From Streptomyces broussonetiae (lineage in GTDB: Bacteria; Actinomycetota; Actinomycetes; Streptomycetales; Streptomycetaceae), in assembly GCF_009796285.1 (NCBI RefSeq), contig NZ_CP047020.1, positions 3,720,001-3,784,000 on the forward strand: 64,000 nucleotides of DNA, given 5' to 3'. How positions within the stretch are numbered: the first letter of the stretch is position 1; the number at the start of each line of letters is the position of its first letter. The notes beneath the pieces are model-generated. The model was given only the letters and a program-made list of their open reading frames with translations. It made no database searches and was not told the DNA's origin. The position numbers and the translations under genes are program-made. Of this stretch, positions 27,770 through 37,421 are shown in pieces.

Positions 27770-28813
27770 ATGGCGAGCATCAAGGACGTCGCCGCCGCGG
27801 CCGGGGTGTCCGTGGCCACGGTGTCGCGTGTCCTGAACGAGCACCCGTCGGTCAGTGCCGACGCACGTACGCGCGTGCTGGCCGCCGTCGAGGAGCTGGA
27901 GTACCGGCCGAACGCCGTCGCACGGTCCCTGCGCACCGATCAGACCCACACCCTCGGGCTGGTCATCAGCGATGTGCTGAACCCGTACTTCACCGAGCTG
28001 GCCCGTTCCGTCGAGGAGGAGGCCCGGACACTCGGGTACAGCGTGATCATCGGCAACGCCGACGAGCGGCCCGACCTCCAGGACCACCACGTGCGCAACC
28101 TGCTCGACCGGCGGATCGACGGGCTGCTCGTCTCCCCCACCGACGGCGGGTCTCCGCTGATGCTGGACGCCGCCCGGGCCGGGACCCCGATGGTGTTCGT
28201 GGACCGGTGGATCCCCGGCGTGGACGTACCCGTCGTGCGGGCCGACGGACGGGCCGCCGTACGGGACCTGGTGGCGCATCTGTGCGCGCTCGGGCACCGT
28301 CGGCTCGCCATCATCGCCGGGCCCGCCGCCACCACGACCGGCAGTGAGCGGGTCGAGGCCTTCCGGGCCGCCCTGGCCGAGTACGGCCTTGCGCTCCCCG
28401 ACGCCTACATAGGCCAGGGCGACTTCCAGGCCGAGAGCGGGCGGCGGGTCACCGAGGGGTTCCTGGACCTGTCGGAGCCGCCCGAGGTCGTCTTCGCCGC
28501 CGACAACCTGATGGCGCTCGGCGCCCTGGACGCCGTACGTGCGCGCGGGCTGCGCGTGCCGGACGACATCGCGCTGGCCGCGTTCGACGACATCCCGTGG
28601 TTCGTGCACACCGATCCGCCCGTCACCGCGGTCGCCCAGCCGACCGGTGAGCTGGGGCGGGCGGCCGTACGGGCCCTGGTCGACCGGATCGAGGGGCGGA
28701 CCCCGCAGTCCGTGACGCTGCCCGCCCGGCTCGTCGTGCGCCGCTCGTGCGGCGAGCCGCCCGCCCCGTCCCCTCTGCAGTCCCCCTCCCCAGTGCAAAG
28801 GAGCACGTCGTGA
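27770..28813 (+). CDS. rbsR: LacI-family transcriptional regulator of the ribose operon
   Basis: 347 residues. The N-terminal HTH is IKDVAAAAGVSVATVSRVLN, followed by the hinge and a periplasmic-binding-protein-like sensor domain (LGLVISDVLNPYFTELARSV; VVFAADNLMALGAL). ATG 27770 with GGAGGTG 9 nt upstream is chosen over an in-frame ATG at 27707 that lies between the operators. It is translationally coupled to rbsA (GTGA). Effector is probably ribose, from context. Confidence 0.92.
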   Translation: MASIKDVAAAAGVSVATVSRVLNEHPSVSADARTRVLAAVEELEYRPNAVARSLRTDQTHTLGLVISDVLNPYFTELARSVEEEARTLGYSVIIGNADERPDLQDHHVRNLLDRRIDGLLVSPTDGGSPLMLDAARAGTPMVFVDRWIPGVDVPVVRADGRAAVRDLVAHLCALGHRRLAIIAGPAATTTGSERVEAFRAALAEYGLALPDAYIGQGDFQAESGRRVTEGFLDLSEPPEVVFAADNLMALGALDAVRARGLRVPDDIALAAFDDIPWFVHTDPPVTAVAQPTGELGRAAVRALVDRIEGRTPQSVTLPARLVVRRSCGEPPAPSPLQSPSPVQRSTS

Positions 28814-30330
28814 GCGACCCGGACGAGTTGCTGCGCATCGAGGGCATACGGAAGACCTTCCCCGGCGTGGTCGCGCTCGACGGCGTCGACTTCGACCTGC
28901 GCCGGGGCGAGGTCCATGTGCTGCTCGGTGAGAACGGCGCCGGCAAGAGCACGCTCATCAAGATGCTCTCCGGGGCCTACACGCCCGACGCCGGACGGAT
29001 CCTGGCCGACGGCCGCGAGGTGCGCATCCACGGTGCGCAGGACGCCGAACGGCTCGGGATCGCCACCATCTACCAGGAGTTCAACCTCGTCCCGGACCTG
29101 ACCGTCGCCGAGAACATCTTCCTCGGACGGCAGCCGCGGCGCTTCGGGTTGATCGACCGGAAGAAGATGGAGGCCGACGCCGAGACGCTGCTGCGGCGGG
29201 TCGGGGTGAGCGTGTCCCCGCGTGCGCGGGTGCGCGAACTGGGCATCGCCCGGCTGCAGATGGTCGAGATCGCCAAGGCGCTCAGCCTGGACGCACGCGT
29301 GCTCATCATGGACGAGCCGACCGCCGTGCTCACCTCGGAGGAGGTGGACAAGCTCTTCGCCATCGTGCGCTCGCTGCGCGCGGACGGCGTCGGGATCGTC
29401 TTCATCACCCACCACCTGGAGGAGATCGCCGCCCTCGGTGACCGGGTCACCGTCATCCGGGACGGCAGGAGCGTGGGGCAGGTCCCGGCCGCCACGCCCG
29501 AGGACGAACTCGTACGGCTCATGGTCGGGCGCTCCATCGAGCAGCAGTATCCGCGGCAGCGGCCCGACCGCGGGCCGGCGTTGCTGTCCGTCGAGGAACT
29601 CACCCGGGACGGGGTCTTCCACGACGTGAGCTTCGAGGTGCACGCCGGAGAGGTCGTCGGGATCGCCGGGCTCGTCGGGGCCGGGCGGACCGAGGTCGTA
29701 CGCGCCGTGTTCGGGGCCGATCCCTACGACGGCGGGGCCGTGAAGGTCTCCGGGAGCGCGCTGAGGCGGCACGACGTGAGCGCCGCCATGGCCGCCGGGA
29801 TCGGGCTGGTGCCCGAGGACCGCAAGGGGCAGGGGCTGGTGCTGGACGCCTCCGTCGAGGAGAACCTCGGACTCGTCACCATGCGCGCCGCCACCCGCGG
29901 CGGGCTCGTCGACCGCAGGGCCCAGCACGTGGCCGCCGAACGGATGGCCGGGCAGCTGGGCGTGCGGATGGCGGGGCTCGGGCAGCACGTACGGACGCTG
30001 TCCGGCGGCAACCAGCAGAAGGTCGTCATCGGCAAGTGGCTGCTGGCCGACACCAAGGTGCTGATCCTGGACGAGCCGACGCGCGGGATCGACGTCGGCG
30101 CCAAGGTCGAGATCTACCAGCTGATCAACGAGCTGACCGCCGCCGGGGCCGCCGTACTCATGATCTCCAGCGATCTGCCGGAGGTGCTCGGCATGAGCGA
30201 CCGGGTGCTGGTCATGGCCCAGGGCCGGATCGCCGGTGAACTCGCCGCCGACGAGGCCACCCAGGACGCGGTGATGTCCCTCGCCGTCTCCACCCCCACC
30301 ACCGAGAAGGAGGCCAGCCGTGGCCACTGA
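28810..30330 (+). CDS. rbsA: Ribose ABC transporter ATP-binding protein
   Basis: 506 residues with two ABC domains as in sugar importers of the CUT2 group. The first NBD has Walker A GENGAGKST and Walker B LIMDEPTAVL; the second has the degenerate Walker A GLVGAGRTE but an intact signature LSGGNQQK and Walker B LILDEPTRGID. GTG start with AAAGGAG upstream, overlapping the rbsR stop. Confidence 0.93.
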   Translation: MSDPDELLRIEGIRKTFPGVVALDGVDFDLRRGEVHVLLGENGAGKSTLIKMLSGAYTPDAGRILADGREVRIHGAQDAERLGIATIYQEFNLVPDLTVAENIFLGRQPRRFGLIDRKKMEADAETLLRRVGVSVSPRARVRELGIARLQMVEIAKALSLDARVLIMDEPTAVLTSEEVDKLFAIVRSLRADGVGIVFITHHLEEIAALGDRVTVIRDGRSVGQVPAATPEDELVRLMVGRSIEQQYPRQRPDRGPALLSVEELTRDGVFHDVSFEVHAGEVVGIAGLVGAGRTEVVRAVFGADPYDGGAVKVSGSALRRHDVSAAMAAGIGLVPEDRKGQGLVLDASVEENLGLVTMRAATRGGLVDRRAQHVAAERMAGQLGVRMAGLGQHVRTLSGGNQQKVVIGKWLLADTKVLILDEPTRGIDVGAKVEIYQLINELTAAGAAVLMISSDLPEVLGMSDRVLVMAQGRIAGELAADEATQDAVMSLAVSTPTTEKEASRGH

Positions 30331-32272
30331 CACGCTCAAGAGCCGGGCGGGCGCGCGTGGCGCCCCCGGGGCCATGCGCCGGCTGCTCCTCGACAACGGC
30401 GCGCTCACCGCACTGATCGTCCTGGTCATCGCCCTGTCTGCGCTGTCCGGAGACTTCCTGACCACCGACAACCTGCTCAACATCGGCGTCCAGGCGGCCG
30501 TGACGGCGATCCTCGCCTTCGGTGTGACCTTCGTGATCGTCTCGGCGGGCATCGACCTGTCGGTCGGGTCCGTGGCCGCGCTGTCGGCGACCGTGCTGGC
30601 CTGGAGTGCCACCCAGCACGGGGTGCCGGTGGCACTCGCGGTGCTGCTCGGACTCGCCACGGGTGTCGTGGCGGGTCTGGTGAACGGTTTCCTCATCGCC
30701 TACGGCAAGCTGCCGCCGTTCATCGCGACGCTGGCGATGCTGTCGGTGGGCCGTGGTCTCGCGCTGGTGATCTCACAGGGCTCGCCCATCGCCTTCCCCG
30801 ACTCGGTCTCGCACCTGGGGGACACGCTCGGTGGCTGGCTGCCGGTGCCCGTGCTGGTCATGGTGGTGATGGGGCTGATCGCCGCCCTCGTGCTGGGGCG
30901 GACGTACATCGGGCGCTCCATGTACGCCATCGGCGGCAACGAGGAGGCCGCGCGGCTGTCGGGTCTGCGGGTGCCGAAGCAGAAGCTCGCGATCTACGCG
31001 CTGTCCGGTGTGTTCGCGGCCGTCGCCGGTGTCGTGCTCGCCTCCCGGCTGTCCTCGGCCCAGCCGCAGGCCGCCGACGGCTATGAGCTGGACGCGATCG
31101 CCGCGGTCGTCATCGGCGGTGCCTCGCTCGCGGGCGGTACCGGCAAGGCGTCCGGCACGCTGATCGGCGCGCTGATCCTGGCGGTGCTCAGGAACGGCCT
31201 CAACCTCCTTTCCGTGTCGGCGTTCTGGCAGCAGGTCGTGATCGGTGTCGTCATCGCGCTGGCGGTGCTGCTGGACACCGTGCGCCGCAAGGCCGGGACC
31301 GCCGCGATGACCACGGGCGGCGCTCCGGGCGGCAGGGGCAGGCAGGCGGCGACGTACGCCCTCGCGGCTGTCGTGACCGTGGCGGTCGTCGGCGCCACCT
31401 CCTTCCTGCACAGCGGTTCGTCGTCCTCGGCGAACCCGCGGATGGGCCTGTCGCTGTCCACGCTCAACAACCCCTTCTTCGTGCAGATCCGGGCCGGTGC
31501 ACAGGCCGAGGCGAAGAAGCTGGGTGTGGACCTGACGGTCACCGACGCCCAGAACGACGCCTCCCAGCAGGCCAACCAGCTGCAGAACTTCACGAGTTCG
31601 AGCCTCGGCGCGATCATCGTCAACCCGGTGGACTCGGACGCGGCGAGCAACTCGGTCAAGGCCGCCGACCAGGCGAAGATCCCGGTGATCGCCGTCGACC
31701 GGGGCGTCAACAAGGCCGACGTGGACGCCCTGGTGGCGTCCGACAACGTGGCCGGCGGTGAGCTGGCCGCGAAGACGATCGCCGAGAAGCTCGGCGGCAG
31801 GGGCAGGATCGTGATCCTGCAGGGCCAGGCGGGCACCTCGGCGGCCCGGGAGCGGGCGCAGGGCTTCGCCAACGGCCTGAAGGCCTACCCGGGGATCCAG
31901 GTGGTCGCCCAGCAGCCGGCCGACTTCGACCGCACCAAGGGCCTCGACGTGATGTCGAACCTGCTCCAGGCCCACCCGGACGTGCAGGGCGTCATCGCCG
32001 CCAACGACGAGATGGCGCTCGGCGCGGTCAAGGCGCTCGGCTCCAAGGCCGGCAGGTCGGTGCAGGTGGTCGGCTTCGACGGCACTCCGGACGGGCTGAC
32101 GGCGGTGAAGAACGGCACGCTGTACGCGTCGGTCGCCCAGCAGCCGACGCAGCTGGGAAGGATTGCGGTGGACAACGCGCTGAAGGCCGTGCAGGGCAAG
32201 AAGGTGGATCCGACGGTGAAGGTGCCGGTGAAGGTGGTCACGAAGGAGAACGTGGCCGGTTTCAGCGGCTGA
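30320..32272 (+). CDS. Ribose transporter permease fused to its substrate-binding protein
   Basis: 650 residues. Residues about 1-325 are a CUT2 permease (RbsC) with about ten membrane segments (AFGVTFVIVSAGIDLSVGS; IGGNEEAARLSGL). After a further membrane segment (about residues 344-360), residues about 370-650 form an RbsB-like binding protein (MGLSLSTLNNPFFVQIRAG; GVIAANDEMALGAVKALG). The last helix serves as anchor, so the receptor is tethered outside the membrane (inference). It overlaps rbsA by 11 nt; GGAGG precedes the GTG. Confidence 0.9.
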   Translation: MATDTLKSRAGARGAPGAMRRLLLDNGALTALIVLVIALSALSGDFLTTDNLLNIGVQAAVTAILAFGVTFVIVSAGIDLSVGSVAALSATVLAWSATQHGVPVALAVLLGLATGVVAGLVNGFLIAYGKLPPFIATLAMLSVGRGLALVISQGSPIAFPDSVSHLGDTLGGWLPVPVLVMVVMGLIAALVLGRTYIGRSMYAIGGNEEAARLSGLRVPKQKLAIYALSGVFAAVAGVVLASRLSSAQPQAADGYELDAIAAVVIGGASLAGGTGKASGTLIGALILAVLRNGLNLLSVSAFWQQVVIGVVIALAVLLDTVRRKAGTAAMTTGGAPGGRGRQAATYALAAVVTVAVVGATSFLHSGSSSSANPRMGLSLSTLNNPFFVQIRAGAQAEAKKLGVDLTVTDAQNDASQQANQLQNFTSSSLGAIIVNPVDSDAASNSVKAADQAKIPVIAVDRGVNKADVDALVASDNVAGGELAAKTIAEKLGGRGRIVILQGQAGTSAARERAQGFANGLKAYPGIQVVAQQPADFDRTKGLDVMSNLLQAHPDVQGVIAANDEMALGAVKALGSKAGRSVQVVGFDGTPDGLTAVKNGTLYASVAQQPTQLGRIAVDNALKAVQGKKVDPTVKVPVKVVTKENVAGFSG

Positions 32273-32387
32273 CGACGGACGGCTCGGGCGGGCGGCCGTG
32301 CACCAGGGGCACCTCGGGTGTTCCGGGTGACGGCCGTCCGCCCCGGGTCGTGTCAGGGGAGTCACGGGGAGCATGGGGAGTCAACTG

Positions 32388-33377
32388 ATGTACGACTACG
32401 ACCTGTTGGTCGTGGGGTCGGCCAATGCCGACCTGGTGATCGATGTCGAGCGACGGCCGGCCGCCGGTGAGACGGTGCTCGGCGGCGACCTGGCCGTGCA
32501 TCCGGGCGGCAAGGGCGCCAACCAGGCGGTCGCCGCCGCCCGGCTCGGGGCGGCCACGGCCCTGCTGGCGCGGGTCGGTGACGACGCCCACGGCCGGCTG
32601 CTCCTCGACTCCCTGCGTGCGGCGGGCGCCGACACGGTCGGCGTGCTGGTGGGCGGGGCGCCGACGGGGGTGGCGCTGATCACCGTCGACCCTTCCGGGG
32701 ACAACAGCATCGTGGTGTCCCCGGGCGCCAACGCCCGGCTCACCCCGGCGGACGTCCGCGCGGCGGGCAGCCTCTTCCACGCCTCCCGGGTGGTCTCGGC
32801 ACAGCTGGAGATCCCGCTGGAGACGGTCGTGGAGGTCGTACGGCAGCTGCCCGCGGACAGCCGCTTCGTCCTCAACCCGTCGCCGCCGCGACCGCTGCCG
32901 GCCGAGGTGCTGGCGGCCTGCGATCCGCTGATCGTCAACGAGCACGAGGCGCGGGTGATCCTCGGCGACGCGCGGGTGAGCGAGGAGCCCGCGGACTGGG
33001 CAAGGCTGCTGCTGGCCAAGGGGCCGCGCTCGGTGGTGGTGACGCTGGGCGCGCAGGGGGCGCTGGTGTGCGACGCCGCGGGGGTGACGCGGGTGGAGCC
33101 GGTGAAGGTGGACGCGGTGGACACCACGGGGGCGGGCGACGCCTTCACCGCCGCGTTGGCCTGGCAGCTTGGGTCGGGGTCCGCGCCGGCCGAGGCCGCG
33201 GGGTACGCGGCCCGGGTCGGCGCGGCGGCCGTGACCAGGCGGGGCGCGCAGGAGTCGTATCCGACGGCTGAGGAGGTCGACGCCCTGTGCTGTGCCGACC
33301 CGGGGGACAACTCCCGGACCCCCGGCCGGGGGTTGGACCAGGAACCCGGCGAGCAGCGGCGAGGTGACTCCCTGTGA
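32388..33377 (+). CDS. rbsK: Ribokinase
   Basis: 329 residues of the PfkB family: LAVHPGGKGANQAVAAARLG near the N terminus and DAVDTTGAGDAFTAALAW with the catalytic Asp. It phosphorylates D-ribose at O5. ATG 32388 has GGGGAG at good spacing; ATG 32373 is an alternative. About 25 extra residues follow the normal end, because the frame runs on to overlap rbsD (GTGA). Confidence 0.92.
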   Translation: MYDYDLLVVGSANADLVIDVERRPAAGETVLGGDLAVHPGGKGANQAVAAARLGAATALLARVGDDAHGRLLLDSLRAAGADTVGVLVGGAPTGVALITVDPSGDNSIVVSPGANARLTPADVRAAGSLFHASRVVSAQLEIPLETVVEVVRQLPADSRFVLNPSPPRPLPAEVLAACDPLIVNEHEARVILGDARVSEEPADWARLLLAKGPRSVVVTLGAQGALVCDAAGVTRVEPVKVDAVDTTGAGDAFTAALAWQLGSGSAPAEAAGYAARVGAAAVTRRGAQESYPTAEEVDALCCADPGDNSRTPGRGLDQEPGEQRRGDSL

Positions 33378-33754
33378 AGAAGGCGGGGATCCTCAACCGC
33401 CATCTGGCCGGTGCGCTGGCCGAGTTGGGGCACGGGGACGGGGTGCTGGTGTGCGACGCGGGTATGCCGATCCCGGCCGGGCCGCGCGTGGTGGACCTGG
33501 CGTTCCGGGCCGGGGTGCCGTCGTTCGCGGAGGTGCTGGACGGTCTGCTGGCCGAGCTGGTGGTGGAGGGCGCGACCGCGGCGCAGGAGCTGCGCGGCCC
33601 CAACCGGGCGCTGCTGGAGGGCCACTTCCGGGACCTGGAGCTGGTCCCGCACGAGCGGCTCAAGGAACTGTCGGCGGGCGCCCGGCTGGTGGTCCGCACC
33701 GGGGAGGCCCGGCCGTACGCGAACGTGCTGCTGCGGTGCGGGGTGTTCTTCTAG
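33374..33754 (+). CDS. rbsD: D-ribose pyranase
   Basis: 126 residues matching the RbsD/FucU mutarotase family (MKKAGILNRHLAGALAELGHGD; VCDAGMPIP; C-terminal RPYANVLLRCGVFF). It interconverts pyranose and furanose ribose so that RbsK can act. GTG start overlapping rbsK. Last gene of the operon. Confidence 0.95.
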   Translation: MKKAGILNRHLAGALAELGHGDGVLVCDAGMPIPAGPRVVDLAFRAGVPSFAEVLDGLLAELVVEGATAAQELRGPNRALLEGHFRDLELVPHERLKELSAGARLVVRTGEARPYANVLLRCGVFF

Positions 33755-33790
33755 CGAACCGGGTCCGGGGCGACGAGCGCACGCTCCCGT

Positions 33791-34066
33791 TCACTCGTTC
33801 CGGACGATCCTGGCTCCCCTGCTCTCCGCGACGCGCCTGACATCCGTCAGGGATTCGCTGAGGCGGCGGGCGAGGTAGCGCAACTCCTCGTTGGTCAGAC
33901 GCTGTTCGGCGAGGAGGTCGGCCGCGTGGCCGAGCAGGCCGTCCGCCATGCCGAGCTGCACGCTCTCGATCCGGTCCGCGAGCCGGGAGACGTGACCGGC
34001 GCCGTCCCCCACGAGGTAGCAGGGCTTGCCGTCCGCGCCGGTCCAGGGAAGCAGGCGCCCGCTCAT
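33791..34066 (-). CDS. Small conserved protein of the first XRE/DUF397 module
   Basis: 91 residues, start ATG 34066 overlapping the upstream small gene (ATGA). It reads RLLPWTGADGKPCYLVGDG, then a helical region (LADRIESVQLGMADGLLGHAADLL) and ends VRRVAESRGARIVRNE. It is clearly paralogous to the gene at 53464-53751, which has the same layout and neighbourhood. No function is known to me; the linkage to XRE and DUF397 genes suggests a shared system. Confidence 0.75.
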   Translation of the reverse strand: MSGRLLPWTGADGKPCYLVGDGAGHVSRLADRIESVQLGMADGLLGHAADLLAEQRLTNEELRYLARRLSESLTDVRRVAESRGARIVRNE

Positions 34067-34269
34067 GCGTAGGTCTCCACGCGGTCGACGTAGGGGCGGA
34101 CGAGGCGGCTGTCCTCGCCGCGCAGCGGCGCTTCGTGCTCGCGGTACGCCGCCGGGCGGCCGACGTACGGGCACGAGTACGGGAGCACGTACGCGTACGG
34201 GGGCGGCGCGACCGGCCTACGGCGCCGCCGGAGCAGCCGCTCGACCAGCCGGGCGAGGAGATGCGTCAT
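34063..34269 (-). CDS. Small basic protein of the first XRE/DUF397 module
   Basis: 68 residues, start ATG 34269: MTHLLARLVERLLRRRRRP, then a Pro/Tyr-rich tail. The amphipathic arginine-rich N terminus is shared with the interrupted paralogue at 53748-53927. Translationally coupled to the following gene and divergent from the XRE regulator. Confidence 0.6.
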   Translation of the reverse strand: MTHLLARLVERLLRRRRRPVAPPPYAYVLPYSCPYVGRPAAYREHEAPLRGEDSRLVRPYVDRVETYA

Positions 34270-34398
34270 GCCGACCTGCTTTCTCACCTGCGGTGACTGC
34301 GTTCTGTGGGGAATCGCTCACGGAGTGGCGTCGGGGGTGGCTACGCTGCCAGGGGTGGGGACTTGACATCGCCCCTGCCAGGAACGGGAGTTGGCCGC

Positions 34399-35223
34399 AT
34401 GAGCGAGCGCCACAAGCCTCGGACGCCGCGCGAGAAGTACGGGGAGGAGTTGAGGCTGCGGCGGATCGCGGTCGGGCTCACACAGGGGGAACTGGGCAAT
34501 CAGGTTGTGTGCTCGCCCACTCTGATCAGTCACTTCGAGGCCGGAAGGCGGCTACCGAAGCCGGACGACGCACGACAGATCGACCTGGCGCTGAAAACGG
34601 ACGGGTTCTTCGAGCGATGGCTGAAGGACCTGGACAACAAGTACGACGTCCACTTCGCTGCGGCCGCCGAGCTGGAGCAACAGGCAAGTCTGATCCAGCA
34701 GTTCGCGATCACATTGGTCCCCGGCATGCTGCAGACCCCTGACTACGCAAGGGCCGTGTTCGCCGCCTATCGCCCCAACCACACAGCCGAGGAACTTGAC
34801 GACGACGTTGTCATTCGAACACAGCGTGCCCGGATTCTGGCCGATCCCGTGAAACCGGAGGTCTGGACCCTGCTCGACGAGGCGGTACTCCGGCGCAGTA
34901 TCGGCGGACCACAGGTCATGGCAGAACAGCTGCACAGGATCGCGGACCTGGCCGAGGTGGGTCGACTACGACTGCACGTAGTGCCGTACGACGTAGGGGC
35001 ACACGCGCTGGTACAGAGCCTGCTCACGCTCATGAGCTTCGAAGACTCCGCTCCCGTGGCGTATATCGAAGCGTTCCTGATCGGACAACTGCTCGATGAC
35101 CCGGCCCTGGTGAGCGCAAGCCAGACGGCTTACTCTCTGGCTCTGAGCGACGCGTTGTCGCACCAGAAATCATTGGCCCTCGTCAGGGCGGCAGCAGAGG
35201 AACACACGCATGGCCAACAGTGA
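34399..35223 (+). CDS. XRE-family regulator with DUF5753 domain
   Basis: 274 residues. An N-terminal HTH (LTQGELGNQVVCSPTLISHFE, about residues 28-48) is followed by the DUF5753 sensor-like domain (VPGMLQTPDYARAVFAAY; RIADLAEVGRLRLHVVPY). This is the WhiJ/Scr1-type family, typically partnered by a DUF397 protein. GGGAG precedes the ATG. The 3' end overlaps the DUF397 gene by 14 nt. Confidence 0.9.
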   Translation: MSERHKPRTPREKYGEELRLRRIAVGLTQGELGNQVVCSPTLISHFEAGRRLPKPDDARQIDLALKTDGFFERWLKDLDNKYDVHFAAAAELEQQASLIQQFAITLVPGMLQTPDYARAVFAAYRPNHTAEELDDDVVIRTQRARILADPVKPEVWTLLDEAVLRRSIGGPQVMAEQLHRIADLAEVGRLRLHVVPYDVGAHALVQSLLTLMSFEDSAPVAYIEAFLIGQLLDDPALVSASQTAYSLALSDALSHQKSLALVRAAAEEHTHGQQ

Positions 35224-35413
35224 GCACATCACCGAGTGGTACAAGTCCAGCTACAGCGGGGGCAATCAGGGCGAGTGCCTCGAAGTCGCCCGCGGCCACG
35301 CCTGCGTCCCCGTCCGCGACAGCAAAGTCATACCCGGACCCGCCCTCCTCTTCTCCACCAACGGCTGGGCAAACTTCGTCGCCGCCGTGAAGCACGGCCG
35401 CCTCCACCACTGA
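35210..35413 (+). CDS. DUF397 protein
   Basis: 67 residues with the family core WYKSSYSGGNQGECLEVA, VPVRDSK and a terminal WANFVAAVKHG. DUF397 proteins act with the adjacent XRE regulator, in an antitoxin-like or anti-regulator role in the few studied cases. Start overlaps the regulator gene. Confidence 0.9.
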   Translation: MANSEHITEWYKSSYSGGNQGECLEVARGHACVPVRDSKVIPGPALLFSTNGWANFVAAVKHGRLHH

Positions 35414-35436
35414 AAAGCGAGCGGCGCGCCTGTTGG

Positions 35437-36273
35437 TCACAGGAATGCGCTGTGGAAACGCTCCACCGTCTCCGCCAGTACCTCCCGCCCGTCCCGGGCC
35501 CACAGCTCCTCGTTGAAGAGTTCGACCTCGATCGGGCCGGTGTAGCCGGCCGCCTCCACGTGGCCCCGCCACTCGCGCATGTCGATCGCGCCGTCGCCGA
35601 TCTGGCCCCGGCCGTTGAGGACGCCCTCAGGGAGCGGGGTCGTCCAGTCGGCCAGCTGGAAGGTGTGGATACGGCCGCCCGCGCCCGCCCGGGCGATCTG
35701 CGCGGGCGCCCGATCGTCCCACCAGATGTGGTACGTGTCCACGGCCACCCCGACCTGGTGCGCGGGGAAGCGCTCGGCCAGGTCCAGGGCCTGGGCCAGG
35801 GTCGAGACGACGCAGCGGTCGGAGGCGTACACGGGGTGCAGGGGCTCGATGGCGAGGCGTACGCCGTTCTCCCCGGCGTACGGCGCGAGTTCGGCCAGGG
35901 CGTCGGCGATACGCTCGCGCGCCGCCCGCAGGTCCTTGCTGCCGGGCGGGAGGCCGCCGGAGACCAGGACGAGGGTGTTCGTGCCGAGCGCCGCCGCCTC
36001 CTCGATCGCCCGCCGGTTGTCCGCCAGCGCCGCCGCCCGGGCCTCGGGGTCGATCGCCGTGAAGAAACCGCCGCGGCACAGGGTCGTCACCGTCAGACCC
36101 GCCCCGCGGATCAGTTTCGCCGTCGCCGCCAGGCCGTACTCCTGGACCGGTTCCCGCCACAGGCCCACCTGGCGCACGCTCAACTCGCCGCAGGCCACCG
36201 CTAGTTCCGGGAGCGACAGCTGTTTCACCGTCATCTGGTTGATGCTGAAACGCGAGAGATCCATCGACGTCAT
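35437..36273 (-). CDS. Sugar phosphate isomerase/epimerase (TIM barrel)
   Basis: 278 residues of the xylose-isomerase-like AP endonuclease 2 superfamily. Metal-site segments are visible as LAIEPLHPVYASDRC, VGVAVDTYHIWWDD and IEVELFNEELWARDG. The ATG at 36273 overlaps the upstream stop (ATGA). Third gene of a LacI-controlled sugar operon; probably isomerises the keto-sugar made by the oxidoreductase (inference). Confidence 0.87.
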   Translation of the reverse strand: MTSMDLSRFSINQMTVKQLSLPELAVACGELSVRQVGLWREPVQEYGLAATAKLIRGAGLTVTTLCRGGFFTAIDPEARAAALADNRRAIEEAAALGTNTLVLVSGGLPPGSKDLRAARERIADALAELAPYAGENGVRLAIEPLHPVYASDRCVVSTLAQALDLAERFPAHQVGVAVDTYHIWWDDRAPAQIARAGAGGRIHTFQLADWTTPLPEGVLNGRGQIGDGAIDMREWRGHVEAAGYTGPIEVELFNEELWARDGREVLAETVERFHSAFL

Positions 36274-37421
36274 GAGGTCACCCCGTACAGCGACAGCAGG
36301 TTCTTCATCCGCTCCTCGGCGAGCTTCGGGTCCGGGAACAGGCCGAGGGTGTCGGCCAGTTCGTAGGCGCGGGCCAGGTGCGGCAGGGAGCGGGCCGACT
36401 GGAGGCCGCCGACCATCGTGAAGTGCGACTGGTGGCCCGCCAGCCAGGCGAGGAGGACCACGCCCGTCTTGTAGAAGCGGGTCGGGGCCTGGAAGAGGTG
36501 GCGGGACAGCTCGACCGTCGGGTCCAGCAACCCCCGGAAGCCTGCCGCGTCACCCGTGTCCAGCACCCGGACCGCCTGCGCGGCCGGCGGACCCAGCGGG
36601 TCGAAGATGCCCAGCAGGGCGTGGCTGAAGCCCCGCTCGTCGCCCGCGATCAGCTCGGGGTAGTGGAAGTCGTCGCCGGTGTAGCAGCGGACTGCGCGCG
36701 GCAGACGGCGGCGCAGGTCGATCTCGCGCCGCGCGTCGAGCAGGGACACCTTGATGCCGTCGACCTTGTCCGGGTACGCGGCGATGACCTGCAGGAAAAC
36801 CTCCGTCGCCGCGTCCAGGTCGGCCGCGCCCCAGTAGCCCTCCAGGGCCGGGTCGAACATCGGGCCCAGCCAGTGCAGGATCACCGGCTCGGCGCACTGG
36901 CGCAGCAGGTGGCCGTAGACCTCCAGGTAGTCCTCGGGACCGGAGGCGGTGGCGGCCAGCGCCCTGGACGCCATCAGGATCGCCCGCGCGCCCGACTCCT
37001 CCACGACCGCCAGCTGTTCCTCGTAGGCCGCGCGGATCCGGGCCGGGGATCCGCCGGTGATCTGGTCGGTGCCGACCCCGCAGGCGATCCGGCCGCCGAC
37101 CGACCGCGCCTCGGCGGCGCTGCGCCGGATCAGCTCGGCCGCGCCCGCCCAGTCCAGGCCCATGCCGCGCTGGGCGGTGTCCATCGCCTCGGCGACGCCG
37201 AGCCCGTGGGACCACAGATGGCGGCGGAAGGCGAGGGTGGCGTCCCAGTCGACGGCGGCGGGCGAGTCGGGCGAGACGTCGGCGTACGGATCGGCGACGA
37301 CGTGCGCCGCCGCGAAGACCGTACGGGAGGTGAAGCGGGTGCCCGGCGTCACCGCCAGGGGCTCGGCGCGTGGCTCGTACGTCCGCAACGTGCCGTCGGC
37401 ACAGGGGAGTTGGATCGTCAC
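36270..37421 (-). CDS. DUF993 family, dihydrodipicolinate-synthase-like TIM barrel
   Basis: 383 residues. The family is aldolase-like; a candidate Schiff-base Lys sits in DKVDGIKVSLLDAR. The order oxidoreductase - DUF993 - isomerase is found in many actinobacterial sugar-use loci. It may cleave or dehydrate an oxidised sugar; no specific reaction is established from the sequence. GTG start overlapping the upstream stop (GTGA). Confidence 0.8.
   Translation of the reverse strand: MTIQLPCADGTLRTYEPRAEPLAVTPGTRFTSRTVFAAAHVVADPYADVSPDSPAAVDWDATLAFRRHLWSHGLGVAEAMDTAQRGMGLDWAGAAELIRRSAAEARSVGGRIACGVGTDQITGGSPARIRAAYEEQLAVVEESGARAILMASRALAATASGPEDYLEVYGHLLRQCAEPVILHWLGPMFDPALEGYWGAADLDAATEVFLQVIAAYPDKVDGIKVSLLDARREIDLRRRLPRAVRCYTGDDFHYPELIAGDERGFSHALLGIFDPLGPPAAQAVRVLDTGDAAGFRGLLDPTVELSRHLFQAPTRFYKTGVVLLAWLAGHQSHFTMVGGLQSARSLPHLARAYELADTLGLFPDPKLAEERMKNLLSLYGVTS

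Noticed and set aside
34363..34368. TTGACA upstream of the first XRE gene as a promoter -35
   Set aside because: No -10 sequence follows at acceptable distance before the ATG at 34399.
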